From contig CM029651.1 of the NCBI GenBank assembly GCA_017311315.1, forward strand, positions 1,630,948 to 1,694,947: a DNA stretch of 64,000 bases, read 5' to 3'. The position numbers and the translations under genes were made by a program. The notes beneath the pieces are model-generated. The model was not told the origin of the DNA. It worked only from the letters and a program-made list of their open reading frames with translations, and did no database searches. This DNA is from Dendrocalamus latiflorus. Taxonomy: Eukaryota; Streptophyta; Magnoliopsida; Poales; Poaceae. This document shows positions 11,413 to 22,639 of this stretch, piece after piece (position 1 is the first letter of the stretch; every line of letters begins with the position of its first letter).

Positions 11413-11944
11413 TCAGTCCGAGACAACGCGCGTAAGCAGCGGCTCGCCGGCGAAGAACGCCTCGAGGTTCGCGACGATGAGCCGGCTCCGGTCGGACATG
11501 GACTCCGGGGTGAACACGGCCTGGTGAGGCATCAGCACCACGTTGTCCATCCCCAGCAGCTCCGCCGGCACGTTGGGCTCTTCCTCGAAGACATCCAGCC
11601 CCGCGCCGGCGATCCTGCCCTCCACCAGCGCCCTCACCAGCTCCGCCTCGTCGACGTTCGCCCCGCGCGCGATGTTCACCACCACGCCGGCCTTCCCCAG
11701 CGCGTCCAGCACGCCCTTGTCCACGATGTGCCGGGTTTCGGACGTCAGCGCGCACGCGACGACTAGCACGTCCGAGTGCGCTGCGAGGTCGCGGGCACTG
11801 GGGAAGAAGGTGTAGGAGGCCTCGTCTTTTCGCCGCCGGGAGTGGTAGGAGATGACGCAGCCGAACGCCGCCAGCCTCCTCGCGATCGCCGAGCCGATGT
11901 TGCCTAGGCCGATGATGCCGACGCGCTTCCGGCCAATCTGGGGC
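11413..11944 (-). pseudogene. Hydroxyphenylpyruvate/glyoxylate reductase, exon 2 only (Pack-MULE cargo)
   Basis: This is the C-terminal exon of a plant D-isomer-specific 2-hydroxyacid dehydrogenase of the HPPR/HPR3 type; such enzymes reduce hydroxyphenylpyruvate, hydroxypyruvate or glyoxylate with NAD(P)H. The dinucleotide-binding motif [13 protein letters not shown] is near the start. [10 protein letters not shown] carries the catalytic Arg, DVFEEEP the catalytic Glu and [11 protein letters not shown] the catalytic His. The frame is open to a stop at 11413-11415. Just upstream, TTCTTGCCCCAG precedes ATTGGCCGG, so the capture includes an intron 3' end with its acceptor; the apparent upstream ATG is intronic. 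The first exon, which makes about half the substrate domain, is absent, so no complete enzyme can be made. The frame is GC-rich with no stops, so decay is slight. Confidence 0.88.
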
Positions 11945-12050
11945 AAGAATTAGACCGATGTTGCTGGCAAAGAAAGAATTACTAATGCATCTACAAGAAT
12001 TTAGAGGCGAGGTAGAATTAACGCATGGACCTTGGAGGTAGAATTAACTC

Positions 12051-12208
12051 AAATCAAATTATTTGAGTTAAAATCCTTGAGAATACTATTTGAGAGAAGT
12101 CTTAAGTACAAGAGTACTATTTTAGAGAAGCCCACGACGTAGATACCGTTTCGTCGAAGCCCAACTTAGAAATCCAACTTAGAGGGTACCATAATAGCAA
12201 AAAAACTC
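12051..12208 (-). repeat. Right terminal inverted repeat of the Pack-MULE
   Basis: Inverted partner of 11208-11352. It carries a small extra duplication (AACTTAGAAATCCAACTTAG, 12162-12181) that the left copy lacks, which accounts for the length difference. Confidence 0.9.
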
Positions 12209-12319
12209 CGCCCTGTCCATGCTTTCCCAAACCTGTAGTCGCGTTACGTTTCAGCGGTAGCGCACAACCAAAACAAAAGCCCTAAACCTTCGCCGCCACT
12301 CCCCTCCCCTCCCCTCCCC

Positions 12320-15300
12320 ATGAGCGCCGACCGCCTCCTCCACCTCCTCCGCGCGCCGGCGAGGTCTCCGGCCGCGGCCCCCGCGGCTCGTCGGGGCCCT
12401 CCCCGGCCGCAGCGCCTCCGCCTCCCGCCGTCCGCCGCCGTGACCTGCTCCAGCTCCGGCGGGGAGGGGGGCATGACTTACAAAGGCGCTGGCGTGGACA
12501 TCGACGCCGGCACCGAGCTCGTGCGCCGCATCGCCAGGATGGCCCCCGGAATAGGCGGCTTCGGTGGCCTCTTCCCCTGGGGTACGGTACTACTTATCGC
12601 CACCTCTTTTCTTGCCCACCTTCACTCTTGTGCTTGTCTTGCTTCTTAATTGGTAAAATGGACTCTTATTTAAGGTTTTATCTTGCTTGATGTGCCGCAA
12701 TTCACAACTCAAGCGTGGAGAAGTAAGCAATGCGTTGTTTATGCTTGTGCTTAGATGCAAAATTGGTTTTGGATAAGGCAATGGGCGTTTTTCAGTTGGT
12801 AGAAATGACAAGTTTTTAGGGTTCTTGTTTGATAGATATATCAAGAATGTGGGAAGTGAACACTGCTTATAATTGTGCTGTGATGCTCCGTTGGCTGTGT
12901 GGGAGAAGTCTGTGCCAAAACTAGTTGTTACTTGTTGCTACACAATTGGATGCATAAATAGTGTGTCATTTTGTGCTCCTTTCTGGTTTTACTTGTTCAT
13001 AAATTTTGCTTTTCTGTCCTTTGGATTGAACAGGGGATGATTATCTTGTGGCTGGCACTGATGGTGTTGGGACAAAGCTAAAGCTTGCTTTTGAAACCGG
13101 TATTCATGATACAATTGGGATTGACCTGGTATGTGATCACTTGCTATATGCGCTGTTTGCAGCATCTCGTGGAGCGAATGAATGCTTTTAGTTCATCGTG
13201 GCAGGTCGCTATGAGCGTCAACGACATTGTAACTTCAGGTGCAAAACCATTATTCTTCCTAGATTACTTTGCTACGAGCAAGCTTGATGTTGATCTTGCA
13301 GAGAGGGTACTGTCATATCATTTGCTCACTTAAAACAGTAATTATTGCTCATGCAAATTTTATCTCTTCTGCTTATGGAGCGTGGTGACTCTGTCTATAA
13401 CTTCTTTGTGAATTTTATAGGTTATCAAGGGGATTGTGGATGGATGCCAACAATCAGATTGTGTTCTGCTAGGAGGAGAGGTGAGATTTTTCTTAAGCTT
13501 GCACTTATGATTTAGCAGTGGAATCTTAGGAGTGATGAATGCCATAGTATATCAGAATAACTGTGTATGAATTGGTTAGCTGTCTTGCACTGGATTGGTG
13601 GCTGCCATTGCTCCATACAAATATATCTTGAACTCCGCTTACACACTGATTATTTGACGATTATCTGACTAACAAGCTCTAACTTGAACCTGTATGTTTT
13701 TCACCTGAATCTTTCTATATGTTGGTATCAAGGATTAAGCATAATTTCACATCATGAACCTCATTTCCAATTATGTTAAGATTTATAACACATGGTTTGT
13801 GAATGCTGCGAGAATAACTAACTTTGAAATGTGACCATCAGGGTAATTGTAACAAAATATTCTGACTATTTGACTATTTATATTCTTGATACATGGACAA
13901 ATTCAACTGAAAGTACCGCAAATATTTCACATGACTGTCTATTTCATTCTAGCATTCATACCTACTCTCCTGAAGCATTCCATATGGACCATAACCTCTC
14001 TGAATATAAGCAACAGTATATTTGTAGAAAACAATTGCATTGATCATTGAGCAATTGGTTATGACAGACAGCAGAAATGCCTGGTTTCTACACGGAAGGT
14101 GAATATGATCTAAGTGGTTTTGCTGTGGGTGCCGTAAAGAAGGATAAAGTCATTGACGGTAAAAACATTGTGGAGGGAGATATCCTCATTGGTCTTCCTT
14201 CCAGTGGGGTTCATTCTAATGGGTTCTCGCTCGCTAGAAGGTATTGCATTTATCCAGTTCCATTTTTTGTTTTCAAATCCAAATGGATGATTGATAGTAC
14301 AAATTATATTCTTTTGTCCTCGATGTTCTCCTTTTCTTGAATTATTTCTGGTTACTGATAGTTTAAAATGTTCTTATTTTTAGAGTACTGGCCAAAAGTG
14401 GACTCTCCTTGACTGATCAGCTCCTACGAAATGATGGCATAACAACTACTGTTGGTGAAGCTCTCATGGCACCTACTGTCATCTATGTTAAGCAGGTTAG
14501 CTTTTGCTGATGAATGCCTCATGTTTCCTATAGATTCTTACCCATGTTTCTAATTCAATCATTCAAAATGAAAAAAGGTGCTTGAGCTTATCAGCAAGGG
14601 TGGTGTAAAAGGACTAGCCCATATTACTGGTGGTGGCTTCACTGATAATATCCCAAGAGTATTTCCTTCTGGACTTGGGGCAAAAATTTTTACTGGATCA
14701 TGGGAAGTGCCACCTGTGTTCAAGTGGATTCAACAGGTAAGAGCTAACAATCCACGGGCTTGGCTTGTAAATTCTTGTACCCCCAGTCAAATGTTCAACT
14801 GTTTTGTACTCAAAAGTTTTGGATTATCAAGTATCCATTTTGAGTACATTTAATATCAGCCAGCCAAATTCAATCATATTAGAACTGAGTAAAACTTTAA
14901 AGATCGTAGTAAATTGAACGCCAAATTATCTCAGGTAATTCATGCTGAGCAAAATTCCTGTTAATGTTGATATTAATATTCTGGAAACTCTTGTTAGTGT
15001 TGGCATGTGTTTTAGAGGGCCTACAATAATTGAGCTTAGACTGATGACAAACATCACAACCAATCAAGCACGCAATTCTGTGTAGGATTTAAAGTCCTAG
15101 AGGGAGACTGATGACAATTCGTAGACTGTTGATTTGATTTCTACCCGTCTGCGTGCATTGTGCTGTCTGTCTGCTCCTTAGCTTTTGTTTTTCGACATTT
15201 GTAGGTTGGAAAAATTGAAGATGCAGAGATGAGGCGAACATTCAATATGGGCGTTGGAATGGTCCTTGTAGTGAGCAAAGAGGCAGCGGATAGAATTCTC

Positions 15301-15375
15301 GAAGATACCCATGGATCAAATCCCGCCTATTGCATTGGAGAGGTGATCCAGGGTGAGGGGGTTCACTACGTCTAA
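12320..15375 (+). CDS. PUR5: Phosphoribosylformylglycinamidine cyclo-ligase (AIR synthetase, PurM), plastid-targeted
   Basis: It catalyses step five of de novo purine synthesis, the ATP-dependent ring closure of FGAM to aminoimidazole ribonucleotide; in plants this takes place in plastids. I read eight exons: 12320-12581, 13034-13128, 13205-13306, 13421-13480, 14068-14240, 14384-14495, 14578-14736 and 15205-15375. All borders are GT-AG and phases agree, giving 377 residues. Residues 1 to about 50 are Arg/Ala/Pro/Ser-rich with no acidic residue before Asp4 or after it until the mature part, as in transit peptides. GAGVDIDAG (56-64), AGTDGVGTK (94-102), [18 protein letters not shown] at the start of exon 3, GGETAEMPGF (about 171-180), [10 protein letters not shown] and [14 protein letters not shown] are the PurM ATP-site and fold signatures. 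The length fits the plant family. The 5' leader holds a CCCTAAACC telo-box-like word near 12280. A Pack-MULE ends 111 bp upstream of the ATG, so the promoter must lie inside or beyond it. Confidence 0.95.
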
Positions 15376-15678
15376 GCTTGTAAGCTTACATTGCTTCGAG
15401 TGGTTTGAGATTTATTTGTCAGCTGGGCAAAGCAGCGGAAATTTTTGTAACAGCATAATCTTGTGGGGCTAAGATCTGGAGTAGTAGTGGTTTTACTCCT
15501 GTAAGAAACATGGGGGATAATGTTAGAGTGGTTCCATGAGGACATAACCTGAACGGCTGATATTGTTATTTGGGACATCCTCACTTGGCATGCCATGCCA
15601 ACGCCATCAAGGTTAACGTGACGTGACAGCACCTCGCAGAGGGGCATTAATACTCGTCAGTCTCCTCTCCCCGGGCGG

Positions 15679-15850
15679 TCACCAGCGGCGGACGATGCCG
15701 GTGCAGCGGTCCTTGATCCACCAGAAGCGCCGGCGGAGCGACGCCTTGACCCTCGCCTCGACGGCGTACGCCTTGTACGCCGCCACCCTCCGCCGCCGCT
15801 TCGCCTCGGGGTCGCGGACCCCGCCCCCTCGCTGCCGTTCCGCGGTGGCG
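15679..15850 (-). CDS. DUF3511-domain small protein, C-terminal part (possibly a pseudogene)
   Basis: The minus-strand frame ending at 15679 reads RDPEAKRRRRVAAYKAYAVE, then ARVKASLRRRFWWIKDRCTG and IVRRW before the stop. This matches the conserved C-terminal block of plant DUF3511 proteins (DPExKRxKRVASYKxYxVEGK, then a WIK motif). Family members are usually about 80-130 residues with one exon and a Ser-rich N-terminus. Upstream of the domain here the frame (to about 16050) has no recognisable N-terminus and no well-placed start, so the gene may be truncated or the start unrecognised. The end lies about 300 bp past the PurM stop, tail to tail. Function of the family is unknown. Confidence 0.55.
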
Positions 15851-16079
15851 CCGCACCTCGGAACTCCTCCAGATCCGCCACTTTTGTTGCACCTAGCGAA
15901 TGCGTGCGTGCTGGTAACGTGTTGGCGTGCCGGGGTTCCAGGCTTACAATTCGAGCCTTGTATCGAGGGAGGGGGTGGAGTTTGATGCCGGCCATGACGG
16001 CTGGGACGATTGCGATTTGCGATGCAGAAAGGACCTGAAATTTTCGTCATTAGTGCTTGGCAGGTAACGGCGAGAGAGA

Positions 16080-17000
16080 CTAAGGTGATTCGGTTAGGCC
16101 GAAATAAATTGGTTTATAGCTTAAGTTATACTATAGTTAATAGAAGTTATATTGTATCTGATGATGATTTATTTAACGTAACTAAATTTTATACTGTAGT
16201 TAATTCGTCTACAAGTCAATTAAAGTATATATTGTAGTGATTTTATCTAAATTGACTAAAATCACAAGCGAGTATCTCTCTTGTACTCTCTCTCGCGATC
16301 AGTCACAAACCAAAATTTTTAGTAAAAAGTCATAAGTCACAACCTAAAAGAAGAGACAAATGAGGCGACTTCTCTGACGCTGTTTTGAAACAACTTATGA
16401 AAATAGATTTTGTGAAATAACTTATCACATCCAGTTCATTCACAAGTATTCACGTAAACCTAAAGTCATAAGCCTTAACCGAAATGACCCACCATACACC
16501 AGCATCCTATAGAAAAACCACCAGAATTTTCATAAGAAATGGTTCGATTCCCACAGAAGTCGTAAACATTTACAACGTTTCCAAGGGGCTAACACTTCTG
16601 TATCTTCTTTCTTTGGCAAGACTGCGCAAATACTCGTATATTTGATCGACAAGATCAAGCTGAAGCTAGTATCCGACGTGCACAAGGCACATGGGGCAAA
16701 TTAAGCCAACGTGGACATTTTTGGTCAATGCATTCGATATCAACACTCAAGAGGAGGATGGCACCGCAGTTGAGTCGCACAAGTGAGGTAGTACATGCAT
16801 CCACATGTTCTCTTAACTCTGAAAATCTTTAATTTTTTTCCCTCTTTTTTTTTTCTTCAAAGTTCTACAAGTCTCCAATTCTTCTTTCAATCTTTACACT
16901 CTCCCACATGATTACCTACGCCATATAACTTATTGGAGACAAGTTATCATGTAGGCTTTAACTGATACAACCCGCTCCCCACCACCCACACCCACACGAG
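16080..17000. other. Intergenic DNA with MITE remnants
   Basis: 16090-16260 repeats family B-like words (AAGTTATACTATAGTTAATA, TGATGATTTATTTAACGTAAC). 16320-16495 resembles family A in reverse (AAGTCATAAGTCACAACC, AAACAACTTATGAAAATAGA, AGTCATAAGCCTTAACCG). 16500-17000 shows nothing recognisable. Confidence 0.4.
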
Positions 17001-17094
17001 GGCACTTCATTCCTTCTCTATGTGCCATAGATCAGACGTGCTCAAGGCAGCTGAATTCACACGGCAAACAGATGTAGCTAACAGGCATGTACAG

Positions 17095-19854
17095 TCATCT
17101 CCACGTCGTACCGAAATGGGAGACGAAAAACCGGAAATCCGGATGATGTTCCACACGTATGCGGCGGAGCCAGTTGTCAGCCTCCTGCAACAGCGAGGTG
17201 ACGCGCTGCCGTTCATGGGCCCCGTTAGATGCCCAAATGGAGCAGCGGAATTTGTAAGATGCCAGTCCAAAGATAGGCAAAGACAGTTTGACCGTTGCGT
17301 TGGTGCAGCGGTTGATTTGCCCAAAACCTGGGCATGCCGGTGTCTTGGGGTCGCTATCTGCAAGAAGAATAGGAGCGTAAGCATTCTATGCACCAATGGA
17401 GAATGATAAGTGCAATCTACAACTAGAAAAGTGAATATTATGCCAGTGCCATCTATCCGAGGCCAAACAAACTCCTTATTTCATATGGCACTTGAAACTT
17501 GAAAGCACTGTAGCATCTTACCCTTGGAAGGTGTTGCTAGGCAATGGAATGTCAAGAAACAGGCATCGAGGTCCTTCAATGTTGGTCCTGTTGGAATTCT
17601 ATATATGGGGTACCTGCAATCAGAAGCATGAGGATGAAACCAGCAATGTATAGAATCATAGCAACACTATATTAGAAGTGTTGCTCTTCTACACTATATT
17701 ATGCTGAAATTCAGCACAGTAGGCATGCCATTGTTAGGCATTGCGACTGGTAGGCATCCTCTGCATGGGCCAGCACAGTTGGCAAATGTCATAATTCTGA
17801 CCATTGCAACAGCATCATTCTAGTTCTTACAAAGCAAAACGTTGTATACATAAAAAAGAAATGCAACATTATGGCAGTGAAACTATATACCATCAGATTA
17901 CAAAACATGAGTTCAACTTAGCGCAGATATAGTCTGGAAATGATTAGCTGCATACGTATGAAAGGAAAATCACAACAAAACACTGACCTTAAAATCTTAT
18001 AGCAATCTCTTTTATTGCGTAGCGTATATAGAGCAAGAGAGAACCATAGCACATCAATGGAAAAGAACACATCTTACCATTGGAAAAAGGGAAGTAGAAA
18101 CTGAGTGCACAGAACTTGACTGTATTTGAAACATACCATGCAACAGACATCCAACTGGATGGCAGCAGATCACAGCTTTTCAATGTCTTCAGAGCTGGAA
18201 ATCTACCCGCAAGAATTGATATCTGAAGGACATGCAGAATAATATTCTATAAACAGGATGTCTGTAGTAAGCATAGCATGCGTTTAAGAAAAACTTGCCT
18301 TGTCTGTCAGTGGTTCTCTTCCATATGGAGGATCCCTCTCCAGATACTCAAATATTGGGAAACTTGCAGATGCACAAGCTTCACCATCATCACTTCGTAA
18401 GCCACCGTTTTCCAGCCGATGTGTAGCTTCCAGGGATGAGACTCTTAATCGGTCAACGTCAATTTCACTGCTACTCTCACTGCTAGTATCCACAGATTCC
18501 CCATCACTTTCATCCCCAGGACGCCTTAAGTAAGCGAGAAAATTAACTAGAAAAAGTTATACACTATCAAAGACATCACCAAGATAATAAAAGCAACCAT
18601 ACTTAGCAATGAGTAGGTTGTCTCTTAACGATCCCAGAACTTCTCTCATTCATCCACTTTTCTATCATCTTCTTTTATATGTCCATAAGAGGAACGAATT
18701 TAAACTTGCGCAAAATAGTAGCCATGCCCTAGTACTCTTAGGAATCATGTGATACTGAAGCTAGCTAAGATTTCACCATGAAAGCATTTTCCTAAAACCT
18801 CACCAAAGCATGAGATAATTTGCCTTAATAGGACCCAGGAAACTAACTGAAAAAATGGGAATCCCTCCTGTGCCCTAAGCTCTAGCCCAATAATATACAT
18901 GTGTAATTTATTTATTTTCATATAAATTGGCACAGATGTAATAAATTGACATCCTGGATCAGAGCTAGGATAATCCTGGAGTAGATTTCTTACCACTCCA
19001 TTAGTATTTAGTGAAGTTTTCTGATACCATATCCGTATGAATATCCTAAAGCTAAAAAAAGCCACAACCAAAGACACAAAGTGATGTGAATCTGCCAGAC
19101 AGATTGACCTAGCAAAGTTTTTTGATTATTCCAGAACGGAGATGTTGCAGTCTACGACCACTCCAGGAGCCATACGACCACCTTGTAGTCGCTACGACCA
19201 CTCAGTCACTCACTGCAGCCGTACAACCACGTTGAAGAAGCAACGACCACCTCCAGAGTCGTTACGACCGCTCTGTTGGTTCTCCGACCACCTTGGCAGT
19301 CGTTACGACCACGTTGTGACCTCTCCGATCACGTCTCGCTGCTTCGACCACGATGTCGTAACTTCAGCAAAAGTTACGACCTTGTTCACTGCCGCTGCGC
19401 TGCACTTCCTTTGACCACGATCGATCACCGTAATCATAACTCTATTATGACCACACAGTGATTCTGTCGACCACGTTGCAGGCTCTGTCGACTGATGTGG
19501 CCGTAACGCTTTACGATCACAACCACGCCTTCCTGCTGTGGTTGCTTACGACCACATATTCTCGCTATGTCGTAGAGCTTACGACCACGTCTTCTACTTT
19601 GTAAACGTGGTCGTAACTCATTTACTAACTCATTTACGACCACATCCTCAGCACCTGTGAACACCTCCGCTCGTCGCCGTGGTCGTGACTCTATTTACGA
19701 CCATGTCTGTGAACACAATGAACTCGATAGACTTCCCAGAGCCAAATCGTTATTCTCTTCTTTATTTCTTTCTCTCGATCACACCAATCGCTACGATCAC
19801 CCTGATCGCTCTCTCTAATTTCCTTGCATCTCGATCACACTGATCGCATTGGCT

Positions 19855-19931
<77 letters not shown>

Positions 19932-21605
19932 CAATGCTCTGCCCTTTATACGCGGTTCTACGACTACGAATCGGGCTCGATTACGACTACTACTCCTACG
20001 ACTCCGACCCGGACTCAATAAACAGACTCGTACTCGTACATGATCACGAGCACGACCACAATGACTCAAGCACGATTTTGACTTCTGACTTGAACATGAT
20101 TACGACTTACGACTTTGACTTCTAAACGAGAAACAAGATTACAAACTCTGACAGGAGAAATTTCTAGACATCATAACTTGGCATGGCATAGATAAGGTTG
20201 CTACCTGGTTCTTGCAGCAGCTCTCGATGGATCAGCATACAGCTGGATAGCAGAAAGATATGGCACATAATATTGTATCACAGAGTCACTGCCATTTAAC
20301 ACCAGGGGAACACCAGCCCCATAGGCACTCCACTCCCTGAAAGACTCCCACAGATCTTCAAGGCAGAAGTAAGGTGGTGAATCCATAGTATCACCACTCC
20401 TCCACATCCTCGAGCTCGTCTGCAAGAGAACAAAACCATTACAACCAATTAGTAGCACCAAAGCTTCTTTTCATTAAGAAAAGTGGTCTACCTTTGACTG
20501 AAAACTAAAATCAATTGCGCATGAAAAGAACATTGTACAAATATCACTACATGATTTAATAACCTGCCTTCCCAATTGCAGTCTGTGTGCAATACATGAT
20601 TACATCAACAAACACAGCCTTTTATCCCAAACAAGTTAGGATGGGCTAAGAATGAAACCTCCTCAAAGTCAAAAGAAATGAGAGCCTTATAATAAAGCCT
20701 ACAAGGCTAAAACAGAGTAATTAAATCATGGATAGATCAAAGTTAGAGCAAATTCGGTAACTAGGATAGAAAAGTTCATATCAACTAGATTTAGGATCAT
20801 CTTCTTTCTACATTGAAGAATGTTTGTTGCTCTCCATCCACAGTTACTATCATTGAGAACTTTCAATAGCCTGGAACAGAACTATCAATCAAAGCTAAAA
20901 ACAAGCGGTCAAGAGTAAATTATGAAATATGAACTCTTCTATGGATCTTAAATGAGATGTTTCTACAGAAGCATTCATTTTCCATTGCAAATGTGGTACC
21001 TATACCAATGGGCGAATACCAACTACAGATCAGAAATTACCACAGCTACATTTCCCTTTGCAGACACGGCTCAGCAACTATCCTAGAACCTAAAATCACA
21101 AAGAATGGAAACGAAACTACATCCCACGGCCAATAGACTAAACAATTTCACTTGTTCCTCTTCCTATCACCACGCTGCAATCTACAAGTCTACAGCAGCA
21201 AACTCAACCTTAGAATACCTTGGGCAAGTACTGCGCGGGCACCGAAGGCGTCGTGGAGGTGAGAAACCTCTCCAGATTCCCAGCCTCCTCCGCCGCCGTC
21301 ACATTCACGTCAGCCGGCGTCGTGGCCATCGCCGTCGATGCCACCGAAGGCTTTGACGACGTCGTCGACGAGGAGTCGTCGGAATCGACCCGGCTGTCCG
21401 CATCCGTCGGCGCGGCCGCCGCCACCGCGGCCTTCTGCCTCTCCGACCGCGGAGACGGCGACGGGGACAGCGATGGCGACGGAGGCCGCTGGCTCCGCAG
21501 CCGCTGCTGTTGCTGTTGCTGGCGGCGGACGTGGGGAGGGTCGTAGAATCGGTTGACCTCGTTTTTGCGGGCGGAGGACGCAGCGCCGCCTGAGGACCCT
21601 GCCAT
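17095..21605 (-). CDS. DUF789 family protein
   Basis: Function of this plant family is not established. Six exons in transcript order: 21605-21219, 20419-20205, 18524-18299, 18222-18137, 17613-17522 and 17357-17095, with matching phases, giving 422 residues. The N-terminus (1-129) is MAGSSGG with Gln, Ser and acidic low-complexity runs. From about 115 on the family blocks appear in order: [59 protein letters not shown], an acidic Ser-rich linker, [75 protein letters not shown] and [19 protein letters not shown]. Length is in the family range. The intron after exon 3 starts AAG|GCAAGT, a textbook GC-AG donor; all others are GT-AG. Intron 2 (1,680 bp) is inflated by a CGACCAC-rich repeat and a CT microsatellite. 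The gene looks intact. Confidence 0.93.
19142..20130. repeat. TACGACCAC/TCGATCAC repeat block inside the DUF789 gene intron
   Basis: About 1 kb of intron 2 is a degenerate array of TACGACCAC, GTGGTCGTAA and, towards 19780-19850, TCGATCACNNNGATCGC words, many as inverted pairs. After the CT microsatellite (19855-19927) come TACGACTACGA and CTCGTACTCGTACATG words. The same motif family builds arrays at 48366-49480 and 51660-51820. No terminal repeats or target duplication were found, so the mode of entry is unknown. Confidence 0.6.
19855..19927 (+). repeat. (CT)n microsatellite, about 35 units
   Basis: An uninterrupted CT dinucleotide run of about 70 bp lies within intron 2 of the DUF789 gene. 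As the gene is on the minus strand, the transcript carries (AG)n. Confidence 0.95.
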
Positions 21606-22217
21606 CGCGGCGGCGAGGATGGATGGCGAAGGGGATCGGGCTAGGGTGTTGAGGAGATGGGGATTTTGGATGCTTAGGGTTAGGGTTTTGGCGGCGTTAA
21701 ACTTTTTCTTTCTTTTAGATGGGGGGTTTGGATCTGGTAGTTGAAACGAGCGACGACGAGGAGGCGCGAGAGAGAAACAGAGCGGTACCACCCACACCCA
21801 CTCGTAGGCACTCACTAGTGTGCGCGTTGCTTGTTCGCTTCGCCGCCTCCCTCCCTCCCGTCCCCGGGCGGGGCCTGGCTCTGGCTGCGATGCGATGGCT
21901 CCTCTCTTTGCCTCTCTTCTTCTCTGGTTTTCTGCGGTGTTAGCGTAAACAAACACTACAAACATTTCTTCCCATGTTCTTAGTTAGTCTTCTATGGTTT
22001 TATTAGTGTACAAATACCAAGCAAAATACGTGGAAAGAGAGCGAAACATGTTTGATACCAAACTACCATTTTATGACTCTGTGATCACTACAAACAGAAA
22101 GAAATTTGATAGCAGTTGGGGTACCTTTTTCTAGGAGATGGTGGTGACTGCAAGCACCTCAAAGACTCTTCTCTCTTGTTAATAGATGACGAGGAAGTTT
22201 ACGGTTGTTATGTATAA

Positions 22218-22634
22218 GAGCAACTCCAACAGATTAGCCAAAAGGATTAGCCAAATTTACTGATTTAGCTACTTTCTAAAATAGATCTCACAAAAAAAGA
22301 CTAGACTACTCCAACAGACTCTGTAAAATTTGCACTCTCCGTATTCAAAAGTGCCATGTCGCGCTATGAGTGGGTGGAGGAAGCTGAAGAGGGTGCGCGG
22401 TGGGTCGCGTTCGCGCGGGAAGAAGGGGGCAGCACGCGGGAAGGAGCTGCCTGGCGCGCGAAGAGGCCGGATGGCGAGCGGCACAGGCTATCCAAGAATA
22501 GAGACCGAAACTTCAGGGATGGCGAGCTACTAAATTTGGAGAGTCATCTACAGAGTCTGTTGGAGACGATTTTTCCCTAATAATAGCCATATTTGCATTT
22601 ACAAAACGATTTACCTAATCTATTGGAGTTGCTC
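22218..22634. mobile_element. PIF/Harbinger-type MITE with GC-rich core
   Basis: Ends GAGCAACTCCAACAGATTAG and its inverse CTAATCTATTGGAGTTGCTC are flanked by TAA on both sides (22215-22217, 22635-22637), the 3-bp target duplication of PIF/Harbinger elements. A second inverted pair lies inside: CTCCAACAGACTCTG near 22311-22325 and CAGAGTCTGTTGGAG near 22552-22566. The core 22355-22520 is GC-rich and open in more than one frame but matches no family I know. Confidence 0.8.
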
Positions 22635-22639
22635 TAAGC

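Larger units (their letters stand above)
11208..12208 (-). mobile_element. Pack-MULE carrying a hydroxyacid dehydrogenase exon
   Basis: The 1,001-bp element is flanked by CGCCCTGTC at 11199-11207 and again at 12209-12217, a perfect 9-bp target duplication diagnostic for Mutator-like elements. Both ends begin GAGTTTTTTGCTATTATGG when read inward (one extra T on the right). This resembles the classic maize Mu end, which also opens GAG and contains TTGCNATTATGG. The terminal inverted repeats extend about 145-158 bp. The cargo between them is a gene fragment on the minus strand with no transposase. Such elements capture host gene pieces. The near-perfect target duplication and inverted repeats suggest a not very old insertion. 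Confidence 0.92.

Noticed and set aside
11524..11815. Plus-strand frames inside the Pack-MULE
   Set aside because: Antisense to the reductase exon, with no domain.
15623..15995. Plus-strand and alternative minus-strand frames past PurM
   Set aside because: They are shadows of the DUF3511 frame; only one frame carries a known motif.
19824..20043. (Leu-Ser)n and (Ser-Leu)n frames
   Set aside because: Translations of a CT microsatellite in an intron.
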